Shown here: positions 6,700-14,630 of the stretch, piece by piece | Layout of the letters: the number at the start of each line of letters is the position of its first letter | How positions within the stretch are numbered: the stretch's first letter is position 1 | From: Candidatus Alistipes intestinigallinarum | Lineage (GTDB): Bacteria; Bacteroidota; Bacteroidia; Bacteroidales; Rikenellaceae | DNA length: 64,000 nucleotides | Direction: 5' to 3' | Assembly (NCBI GenBank): GCA_019115745.1 | Contig: DXDA01000068.1 | Span: 1 to 64,000 of the forward strand | The notes under the pieces: generated by a model | The model's input: the letters and a program-made list of their open reading frames with translations, nothing else | Told to the model about the DNA's origin: nothing | Database searches by the model: none | Position numbers and translations under genes: made by a program

Positions 6700-7827
6700 A
6701 TGGAGACGCAAAAAACGGTTACGGAAGAGCGCGGCTGTCCGGTGGTGATGACGCTGGATGCCGGAGGTACGAACCTGGTTTTTTCGGCCATCCGGGGCGG
6801 TGAGGAGATCGTTGCTCCGGTTGTCTGCCCGACGGTTGCGGACGATCTGGAGGCCTGCCTGCAGCGGATAGCCTCCGGTTTCGAGCAGGTGCGCCGCCTG
6901 TTGTCGGAGCCCCCTGCGGCCATCAGTTTCGCCTTTCCCGGCCCGGCCGACTACCGGGCGGGTGTCATCGGGGACCTGCCCAACTTCCCGGCGTTCCGGG
7001 GCGGGGTGGCCTTGGGTCCCTTCCTGGAGCATCGATTCGGAATCCCGGTCTTCATCAACAACGACGGAAATCTCTTTGCCTATGGCGAGGCGCTGTCGGG
7101 CGTGCTGCCTGCGGTGAATGCCCGCCTGGCGGCCGCGGGAAACCCCCAGCGCTACCGCAACCTCATCGGGGTGACCCTCGGAACGGGATTCGGGGGCGGT
7201 ATCGTGACCGACCGCGAACTCCAGTGCGGAGACAACCAGGTCGGCGGCTACCTGTGGTGCCTGCCCAACAAACTCTATCCGGGGATGATTGCCGAGGAGA
7301 GTGTCAGCATCCGGGGTGTCCGCCGGGTCTATGCCCGGCTGTCGGGAGATACGTCGACACTTACGCCGAAGGAGATCTGCGAGATTGCGGAGGGTGTCCG
7401 CCCCGGAAACCGGGAGGCTGCTGCGGCCGCCTTTGCCGAACTGGGCGAGGTGGCCGGGTATGCGATTTCGCTGGCCGTGACGCTCGTCGACGGGCTGGTG
7501 GTGATCGGCGGCGGATTGGCCGGGGCGTCGAAATACATCCTTCCGTCGCTGATGAGGGAGCTGCGTTCCGAAACCGGCCTGCTGGACGGTAGCCGTTTCG
7601 ACCGGCTGCCGGTACGTCCCTACAACCTGGAGGACCCGGAGGAGCTGGCCGCTTTCCTGGCGCCTGCCACCTGTCGGGTGGCGGTTCCCGGCTCGGATGT
7701 GCAGGTCGGTTACCGGATGTGCCGCCGGGTGGGGATTGCCCTTTCGAAGCGGGGTGCGAGCCGTTCGATCGCCCTGGGGGCCTACTGGTTTGCGGTGCAC
7801 GAACTGGAAAAGAGAGCACATAAATAG
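6700..7827 (+). CDS. ROK-family sugar kinase, probable mannokinase
   Basis: A 375-residue ROK protein. LDAGGTNLVFSAI is the first phosphate-binding loop, INNDGNLFAYGEA contains the predicted catalytic Asp, and GVTLGTGFGGGIV is the second nucleotide loop. The usual ROK zinc motif CxCGxxGC and the preceding EIGH are absent: the equivalent segment reads DNQVGGYLWCLPNKLYPG. That is seen in a minority of ROK kinases. Placement directly after mannose-6-P isomerase and before GH92 and a hexose permease argues for phosphorylation of mannose; N-acetylhexosamine or glucose kinase activity cannot be excluded. Confidence 0.85.
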   Translation: METQKTVTEERGCPVVMTLDAGGTNLVFSAIRGGEEIVAPVVCPTVADDLEACLQRIASGFEQVRRLLSEPPAAISFAFPGPADYRAGVIGDLPNFPAFRGGVALGPFLEHRFGIPVFINNDGNLFAYGEALSGVLPAVNARLAAAGNPQRYRNLIGVTLGTGFGGGIVTDRELQCGDNQVGGYLWCLPNKLYPGMIAEESVSIRGVRRVYARLSGDTSTLTPKEICEIAEGVRPGNREAAAAAFAELGEVAGYAISLAVTLVDGLVVIGGGLAGASKYILPSLMRELRSETGLLDGSRFDRLPVRPYNLEDPEELAAFLAPATCRVAVPGSDVQVGYRMCRRVGIALSKRGASRSIALGAYWFAVHELEKRAHK

Positions 7828-7836
7828 CAGTCAATC

Positions 7837-10200
7837 ATGAAAGGAAGAGGTTTTTATCTGCTGATGGCCGGGACGCTTCTGGCCGCTTGCATGGCTTGCG
7901 GGGAGCGTACCGCCGCCGGAACCGACTGGACACAATATGTCGAACCGCGGATCGGGACGGCCCATTGCCGCTGGTTCCACTTCACGCCCGGGGCGCTGCC
8001 CTTCGGGATGGCCAAACCGGCCCCGTCGACCAACGGCAGCCTGGGCAACAAGTCCGGGTGGGAGGCGACGGGCTACGACTACCGGGAGATGACGATCGAA
8101 GGGTTCCCGTGCCTGCACGAGTTCCAGATCGGCGGAATCGCGCTGATGCCCACGAGCGGGGCGCTGGTGACGGTTCCGGGCCTTCCGACCGATTCGGTCC
8201 GGACGGGCTACCGCTCGCGCTTCCGGCGTGAAACCGAGCAGGCTACGGCGGGCTACTATTCGGTGATGCTGGATGACTACGGGATCCGTGCGGAGCTGAC
8301 TGCCACGGAGCGGGTGGCTTTCGAACGCTTCACCTTCCCGGCCGGGGCCGAGAACCACATACTCTTCACGATCGGCTGCCGCCAGGGTGAGAGCGGAGCC
8401 GTGCGTGATGCCTGCGTGACCTACACCGACGACGGCCGGGTGGAGGGCTGGGTGGTGACCGAACCCGAATACGTGAAGAAATACCAGCCGGGAGCGACCG
8501 TTCCGCTCTACTTCTCGGCGGAACTGGATGCGCAGCCTGCGGCGTGGGGCATCTTCCGCGGTGCGGCGAGCGAACCCGGTCTGCGGGAGTGCCGGGGTGT
8601 GGGTGCCGGGCTTTACCTCACGTTCCGCAACGATGCGCCGCAGGCCGTGACGGCCAAGGTGGGGCTCTCCTACACCTCGGTGGAACACGCCCGGGAGAAT
8701 CTGGCGCACGAGGCCGCCGGTCTGGACTTCGACGCGGTGCGTACACGTTCGCACCGGATCTGGAACGAGTATCTGGGGCGTATCGAGGTGGAAGGCCCCT
8801 CGCAGGAGGACAAGGTCAAGTTCTATACGGGCCTGTACCACGCCCTGCTGGGACGCGGACTGGTCAACGACGTCGACGGTTCATACCCGCGCAACGACGG
8901 CTCGGTGGGGCAGCTTCCCCTCCGGGACGGCCGCCCGGCCTACAACCTCTACAATACGGATGCGGCGTGGGGTGCGCAGTGGAATCTGGCTCAGTTGTGG
9001 GCGCTGGCCTATCCGGAGTACCTGTCGGACTACGTCAGCACCCATCTGCAGGCCTATCGGGATGCGGGTTGGCTGGCCGACGGACTGGCGAACAACCGCT
9101 ATGTCTCGGGCGTGGGTACGAACCTGCTGAGCACGATCATCGCCGGGGCCTACCAGTGCGGGATCCGGGATTTCGACACCGATACGGCCTACGCGGCGTG
9201 TCTGAAGAACGAACTGGAGGGTGAGAACCGCCCGTTCGGGGCCGGGAAGGTCAACACCTCGGAGTTCGTAAAATACGGCTACGTGCCCCACCGGGATCAG
9301 GGTGAGGGGCATCACGAGACCTTTATGTTTTCGGCCTCGCATACGCTCGAATACTCCTACAGCGCCTGGGCCGTTGCGCAGTGGGCGCGGGAGCGGGGCG
9401 ATACGCTGCATTACCGGCAACTGATGGATCTCTCGAAGGGTTGGGAGCGGTTGTACGATCCGTCGTGCAACTTCATCCGTCCGAAGCGTGCCGACGGGCA
9501 ATTCATCGAGGATTTCAACCCGTTGCAGGTGTGGCGCGGGTTCCAGGAGGGGAATGCCTGGCAGTATACGTTCTATGTGCCGCACGATGTCGAGGGGCTG
9601 GTGTCGAAGGTCGGCCCGGAGCTCTTCACCGCGCGCCTGGACAGCATCTTCACGGTCTCGCGTGCGAAGATCTTCAGCGGCGGAACCGAAATCGGCGCCT
9701 TTGCCGGGCTGCAGACGCTCTACAACCACGGAAATCAGCCGTGCCTGCATATTTCGTGGCTCTTCAACGAGGCCGGGCGCCCGGATCTGACGCAGAAGTG
9801 GGTCCGTGCGATCCTGAACGAGTTCTACGGCACGGACGGCATCCACGGCTACGGCTACGGTCAGGATGAGGACCAGGGCCAACTGGGGGCTTGGTACGTG
9901 ATCTCCTCGATCGGGCTCTTCGATGTCAAGGGGCTGACCGACCCGCATCCGTCGTTCGGCCTGGGGGCTCCGCTGTTCGATCGGGTGACGATCCACCTGA
10001 ATCGGGACTACTATCCGGGCGAACGCTTCGTGATTACGCGGAGCGGGGCGGCGGACGAAGAGTCCCGGGTCGAGAGCTATTGCCTGAATGGCAAGGAGTT
10101 GTCCGGCGTGCGCATTCCGTTTGCCGATGTGGTGAAGGGCGGCGAACTGCAGGTCCGGATGGGTCATGTGGAAAACAAACGACACGAAAATGAAAAATAA
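7837..10200 (+). CDS. GH92 exo-alpha-mannosidase (lipoprotein)
   Basis: A 787-residue secreted GH92 enzyme, a calcium-dependent inverting alpha-mannosidase family. The signal peptide has a plausible lipobox (LLAAC at residues 14-18), so it is probably anchored to a membrane. Family signs are the opening YVEPRIGTAHCRW, the GNAWQYTFYVPHDVEGL segment carrying the acid region, and GQDEDQGQLGAWYV near the C-terminus, where the catalytic base normally sits. Most GH92 members I know read NDDxGxMSAW there; this one shares the DEDQGQ variant with the second GH92 in the operon. The next gene overlaps its stop by 11 nt. Confidence 0.9.
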   Translation: MKGRGFYLLMAGTLLAACMACGERTAAGTDWTQYVEPRIGTAHCRWFHFTPGALPFGMAKPAPSTNGSLGNKSGWEATGYDYREMTIEGFPCLHEFQIGGIALMPTSGALVTVPGLPTDSVRTGYRSRFRRETEQATAGYYSVMLDDYGIRAELTATERVAFERFTFPAGAENHILFTIGCRQGESGAVRDACVTYTDDGRVEGWVVTEPEYVKKYQPGATVPLYFSAELDAQPAAWGIFRGAASEPGLRECRGVGAGLYLTFRNDAPQAVTAKVGLSYTSVEHARENLAHEAAGLDFDAVRTRSHRIWNEYLGRIEVEGPSQEDKVKFYTGLYHALLGRGLVNDVDGSYPRNDGSVGQLPLRDGRPAYNLYNTDAAWGAQWNLAQLWALAYPEYLSDYVSTHLQAYRDAGWLADGLANNRYVSGVGTNLLSTIIAGAYQCGIRDFDTDTAYAACLKNELEGENRPFGAGKVNTSEFVKYGYVPHRDQGEGHHETFMFSASHTLEYSYSAWAVAQWARERGDTLHYRQLMDLSKGWERLYDPSCNFIRPKRADGQFIEDFNPLQVWRGFQEGNAWQYTFYVPHDVEGLVSKVGPELFTARLDSIFTVSRAKIFSGGTEIGAFAGLQTLYNHGNQPCLHISWLFNEAGRPDLTQKWVRAILNEFYGTDGIHGYGYGQDEDQGQLGAWYVISSIGLFDVKGLTDPHPSFGLGAPLFDRVTIHLNRDYYPGERFVITRSGAADEESRVESYCLNGKELSGVRIPFADVVKGGELQVRMGHVENKRHENEK

Positions 10201-11362
10201 CAGGGGATTCCGGCTGCAATTGTTCCCGATTCTGTCCGGCTTTTTTGTCATGGGATTCGTCGATGTCGTGGGCATTGCGACCAACTACGTGAAGCAGGAT
10301 TTCCACCTCTCGGATACGCTGTCGAATCTGCTTCCGATGATGGTCTTTCTGTGGTTTGCGGTCTGTTCGGTGCCGTCGGGGCTGCTCATGAGCCGGATCG
10401 GGCGCCGGAACACCGTGCTGCTCTCCCTGGGGATTACGCTCGTGGCGATGCTCCTGCCGCTGGTGTCGTACGGCTTTGCGTGGCTGCTGGTGGCTTTCGC
10501 GCTGTTGGGCATCGGCAATACGGTGCTGCAGGTCTCGCTGAATCCGATGGTGGCGGCGATCGTGACGGGCGACCGAATGGCCAGTGTCCTGACGCTGGGT
10601 CAGTTCGTGAAGGCCGTCTCCTCCTTCCTGGGGCCCGTGATTGCGGGTGCCGCGGCATCCTGTTTCGGCGATTGGAACCTGATTTTCGGCGCCTATGCTG
10701 TTGTGACGCTCCTCTCGGCCGTCTGGATGTGGGCTTCGATCGGTTCGGACCGCCCGGCTGCGGAGCGTCCGGCCAGCTTCTCCTCGACGCTCTCGCTCTT
10801 TGCCGACCGGAATATCCGGTGGCTTTTCGTGGGAATCCTGGCGGTCGTAGGGCTTGACGTCGGCCTCAATACCGGCATCCCCAAACTGTTGATGGCCCGG
10901 ACGGACCTCGCACTGAACGAAGCCGGATTGGGAACCAGCCTCTACTTCATCTCCCGCACTGCCGGCACCTTCCTCGGAACGTTCCTCCTGGCGCGTATTC
11001 CCCGCGACCGCTTTCTGGGTGTGAGCCTGTCGTTCGCCCTGCTGGCCTTTGCGGGTTTGCTGCTGGTCAGTGAGTTGTGGCTTCTTTCGCTGCTGATCGT
11101 CCTTGTCGGGCTGTGCTGCTCGAACGTCTTCTCGATCCTCTTCTCCTACGCCCTGGAGCAGCGCCCGCAGCAGGCCGACGAGGTTTCGGCGCTGATGATC
11201 ATGGGCGTCTCGGGCGGTGTGGTGGTCATGCCCTTCATGGGGCTGCTCTCCGACGCCTGGGGAGCGGTTGCGGGGATGCTTCCGCTGCTGCTCTGCCTGC
11301 TCTATCTGCTGGGTGTCTCCCGCAAGGCCGGGAAGTTCGGACCCCAACCCCCGAAAGCTTAA
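10190..11362 (+). CDS. MFS sugar permease (FHS/FucP-like)
   Basis: A 390-residue inner-membrane transporter with 12 hydrophobic segments, starting LFPILSGFFVMGFVDVVGIA. The loop between helices 2 and 3 has SRIGRR. The ATG at 10190 overlaps the end of the GH92 gene; an in-frame ATG at 10166 would overlap more and adds a hydrophilic MWKTNDTK. The family imports hexoses with protons. In this operon mannose is the likely substrate: released by GH92, imported here, then phosphorylated and isomerised by the first two gene products. Confidence 0.85.
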   Translation: MKNNRGFRLQLFPILSGFFVMGFVDVVGIATNYVKQDFHLSDTLSNLLPMMVFLWFAVCSVPSGLLMSRIGRRNTVLLSLGITLVAMLLPLVSYGFAWLLVAFALLGIGNTVLQVSLNPMVAAIVTGDRMASVLTLGQFVKAVSSFLGPVIAGAAASCFGDWNLIFGAYAVVTLLSAVWMWASIGSDRPAAERPASFSSTLSLFADRNIRWLFVGILAVVGLDVGLNTGIPKLLMARTDLALNEAGLGTSLYFISRTAGTFLGTFLLARIPRDRFLGVSLSFALLAFAGLLLVSELWLLSLLIVLVGLCCSNVFSILFSYALEQRPQQADEVSALMIMGVSGGVVVMPFMGLLSDAWGAVAGMLPLLLCLLYLLGVSRKAGKFGPQPPKA

Positions 11363-11392
11363 TATTGAACCGATCTGTTTTTCCAACCTGTG

Positions 11393-14300
11393 ATGAAAAC
11401 CATGCTGAAGAGACTGACCCTTTTCTGTGCGGTTTGCTGGAGCCTGTCGCAAGCCTTCGCACAACAACCGGCCACGACCGTCTGGTCGATCGGACAACCC
11501 GACGGCCGGGCCTCGGAATTCGCCCTGGCACCGGATCGATTCCGGGATTTCCTGGCCCGGGATTTCGGTTATGAGGACAAATTCTATCTGGTGGGCCATT
11601 CCGACCCGGCCCGCGATCTCCCTTATGTCCTTCCGGGCCCGGTGGATACCTGGGGCGGGACGTGGCCGACCTCCGGGTGGCGTACGCACCAGATCAATAT
11701 CCTGTTCGGACTCTCGGAGGAGCCCGAACAGGAGACTTGCCGCCTGGTGATCGATCTGGCCGACTATGCGAAGAACTTCCTGCCGCTGGTCAAGGTCAGC
11801 GTCAATGATCTGGACGCCCGGTTCCAGCTCGATGCTCCGGGACGTGATCTCTCCCGGCAGCGGAAACCTTCGCTGATGGAGCCGGTTACCGATACGCTGT
11901 CGCTTGCTGGGAACTATGCGGAGGCTACGCCCCGCACGTTGGAGATCCCGCTGCCGGCGGGCGTGCTGCACCGCGGCGGAAACGAAATCGTCATCACGGT
12001 GCTGGAGGGTTCGTGGATCCTCTTCGACCGCATCGCTCTGGAAGCTCCTGCTTCTGTGCGGACCGTCCGTACGGAGCAGGCCTTTGTCCGCGGGGTGTCG
12101 GCGGCTCCCTACCGGTTGACGGAGGGGCGGCGTTCGGTTCAGCCGCTGCTGGTCGATGTGGAGTGGCTGGCCGGAACGCCGGAGCTGAGCGTCGAACTGG
12201 ACGGACGCGAAATTTTCCGGCGGAGTCTCGAAAAGGGACGCTACCAGTTCGAAGCTCCGATGCCGGCGGTAAAGCGGCAGACGGTCAGCGCCTACCGGGT
12301 TCTGTGCGACGGTCGAGAGGTGGCCTCCGGCGAGGTGGTCCGCACGCCGCAGCGCGAACAGACGCCGGCCGACTACGTCGATACGCGCATCGGAACGGCC
12401 CACTCCCGCTGGATGATCGCACCGGGTCCGTGGATGCCCTTCAGCATGGTCAAGCTGAGTCCGGACAACCAGAATTCGGGCTGGCAGGCGGGATACCAGC
12501 CGTCGTTCGAAAACATCGGCTGCTTCAGCCACATCCATGAATGGACCCTCGGCGGTCTGGGGATCATGGCGACGAACGGGGCGCTGAAGACCGTTGTGGG
12601 TGACGAACAGAAACCCGACGAGGGCTACCGTTCGCGTATCGACAAGCGGACCGAACAGGCCGGAATCGGCTACTATGCGGCGGATCTGCTCGACTACGGA
12701 ATCAAGGCCGAGGTGACGGCGACGACGCGCTGCGGCATGATGCGCTTCACTTTCCCGGGCGACAGACCGGAGAACCGCATTCTCGTGGAGTTGCGCCCCG
12801 AGGCGGAGTATGCCATCCGGCTGGACAGCGTCTTTGTGCGGAAGGTCGGGGATTTCCGGATCGAGGGCTTCTGCCATCAGGTCTCCCCGCAGGTGTGGAG
12901 CCACGATGCCGATCAGGATTATCGCCTGCACTTCGTGCTGGAGTTCGACCGGCCGATCCGGCGTCTCGGAAGCTGGTGCAACGGCAAGGTCCGTGAGTCG
13001 GTCGATGGACTCGAAAGCGGGGCGTGCTCCGATGCCGGTCTCTTTGCCGAGTTCGATACGGATGATGCTTCGGTCGTGCAGGTGCGTTCGGGAATCTCGC
13101 TCGTAAGTATCCGCAACGCCGCCGAAAACCTTGCAACCGAACTCTCGGAACCATTTGGATGGGATTTCGAGGCCGTGCGGCAACACCAGACCGACGTCTG
13201 GAACGACCTCTTCTCGCGGGTGGAGATCCGGACCGACGACCGGCTGGAGAAGGTCCGCTTTTACAATAACTTCTACCGGGCGCTCTGCAGCCGCAATACG
13301 TGGAGCGACGTCAACGGCGAGTGGGTTTCGACCGACGGTCGGGTCCGTCGTGTGGCCGATCCTTCGCGGGATGTGATGCTGGGCTGCGACGCCTTCTGGA
13401 ACACGTTCTGGAACCTCAATCCGTTCTGGAATCTTGTCGTTCCGGAGTGGTCGGGACGCTGGGTTCGTTCGCAGTTGGCGATGTACGACGCGAACGGCTG
13501 GCTGGCCAAGGGCCCCGCGGGGTTGAATTACATCCCGGTGATGGTTGCCGAACACGAGATTCCGCTGATCGTCTCGGCCTGGCAGATGGGGATTCGGGAT
13601 TTCGATCCGCACAAGGCGCTTGCGGCTGCCGTGAAGATGCAGACAACTCCGGCGGGTAAGGTCTTCAGGGGCTTTGCCGGAAACCGCGACCTCGTTCCAT
13701 ACCTGCAACATGGTTATGTTCCCTACGACAAGGGCCGCTTCTCCAATACGATGGAGTATTCGTTCGACGACTGGACGGTGGGTCAGTTGGCGCTGTCGCT
13801 CGGTGAGGAGGAGCTCTACCGCCGGTTCAACGACCGCGGCTACTGGTGGCGCAATGTTATCAGCGACGAGGGCTATTGCCAGATGCGCGACAGCCGGGGC
13901 AACTGGTTGGAGGGTTTCGATCCGTTCCGCAGCGGCGCTAACGAACATTACGTCGAAGGCAACGCCTGGCAGCTTACCTTCTTCGTTCCGCAGGACGTTC
14001 CGGCCCTGATCGGAAAGATCGGGCGCGAACGCTTTGTTGACCGCCTCGAATGGGGCTTTATGCGGGATGAGGCGTGGCGTTACAACGCTCCGAATGATCA
14101 GTATTGGGACCATCCGGTCGTGCAGGGCAACCAGCAGTCGATGCACTTCGCCTTCCTCTTCAACTGGGCCGGAGAGCCGTGGCAGACGCAACGCTGGAGC
14201 CGTTCGGTGCTGGAGCGTTACTATGGGTGCGGGGTTTCGAACGCCTATCTGGGCGATGAGGACCAGGGTCAGATGAGTGCCTGGGCGATCCTGGCGTCGT

Positions 14301-14590
14301 TGGGTCTGTTCCAGACCGACGGCGGATGCCGGGCTGAGCCGCTCTACGAGATCGCCAGCCCGATGTTCGAGGAGGTGACGATCCATCTCGGGAAGCGTTA
14401 CGGACGAGGAGATACCTTTACGATCCGGGCCCGGAACGCTTCACGCCGGAACATCTATGTCCAGCGAGCCGAACTCAACGGCAAACCGCTCGATGGATTC
14501 TGCTTCCCGGCAGAGGAGTTGCTGAAGGGCGGAGAGCTCAATCTGGAGATGGGCCCCGAGCCCAACCGGGCGTGGGGCGTCGGACGATAG
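11393..14590 (+). CDS. Large GH92 alpha-mannosidase with N-terminal beta-sandwich
   Basis: A 1,065-residue secreted enzyme with signal peptide ending AFAQ. Residues about 28-220 form a beta-sandwich (TVWSIGQPDGRASEFAL, NEIVITVLEGSWILFDRIAL) like domain III of rhamnogalacturonan lyases, probably a carbohydrate-binding module. A short linking domain follows, then GH92 from TPADYVDTRIGTAHSRW to the end, with EGNAWQLTFFVPQDV and LGDEDQGQMSAW. Typical GH92 proteins are about 750 residues; the excess is the N-terminal part. A GTG three bases upstream (11390) is an alternative start. It is last in the mannose operon and a distant paralogue of the first GH92. Confidence 0.9.
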   Translation: MKTMLKRLTLFCAVCWSLSQAFAQQPATTVWSIGQPDGRASEFALAPDRFRDFLARDFGYEDKFYLVGHSDPARDLPYVLPGPVDTWGGTWPTSGWRTHQINILFGLSEEPEQETCRLVIDLADYAKNFLPLVKVSVNDLDARFQLDAPGRDLSRQRKPSLMEPVTDTLSLAGNYAEATPRTLEIPLPAGVLHRGGNEIVITVLEGSWILFDRIALEAPASVRTVRTEQAFVRGVSAAPYRLTEGRRSVQPLLVDVEWLAGTPELSVELDGREIFRRSLEKGRYQFEAPMPAVKRQTVSAYRVLCDGREVASGEVVRTPQREQTPADYVDTRIGTAHSRWMIAPGPWMPFSMVKLSPDNQNSGWQAGYQPSFENIGCFSHIHEWTLGGLGIMATNGALKTVVGDEQKPDEGYRSRIDKRTEQAGIGYYAADLLDYGIKAEVTATTRCGMMRFTFPGDRPENRILVELRPEAEYAIRLDSVFVRKVGDFRIEGFCHQVSPQVWSHDADQDYRLHFVLEFDRPIRRLGSWCNGKVRESVDGLESGACSDAGLFAEFDTDDASVVQVRSGISLVSIRNAAENLATELSEPFGWDFEAVRQHQTDVWNDLFSRVEIRTDDRLEKVRFYNNFYRALCSRNTWSDVNGEWVSTDGRVRRVADPSRDVMLGCDAFWNTFWNLNPFWNLVVPEWSGRWVRSQLAMYDANGWLAKGPAGLNYIPVMVAEHEIPLIVSAWQMGIRDFDPHKALAAAVKMQTTPAGKVFRGFAGNRDLVPYLQHGYVPYDKGRFSNTMEYSFDDWTVGQLALSLGEEELYRRFNDRGYWWRNVISDEGYCQMRDSRGNWLEGFDPFRSGANEHYVEGNAWQLTFFVPQDVPALIGKIGRERFVDRLEWGFMRDEAWRYNAPNDQYWDHPVVQGNQQSMHFAFLFNWAGEPWQTQRWSRSVLERYYGCGVSNAYLGDEDQGQMSAWAILASLGLFQTDGGCRAEPLYEIASPMFEEVTIHLGKRYGRGDTFTIRARNASRRNIYVQRAELNGKPLDGFCFPAEELLKGGELNLEMGPEPNRAWGVGR

Positions 14591-14630
14591 CCAGCCTGCG
14601 GACCGCTCCCGGAGGAGCTTCGGAAGCCGG

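Noticed and set aside
10034..14386. A 1,450-codon minus-strand frame
   Set aside because: Antisense to the MFS and second GH92 genes; composition is dominated by R, P, H and Q with no domain; both plus-strand genes have clear motifs.
14591..14630. Possible terminator between the second GH92 and the convergent barrel gene
   Set aside because: Only a 5-bp GCTCC/GGAGC stem with no T-run; too weak to call.
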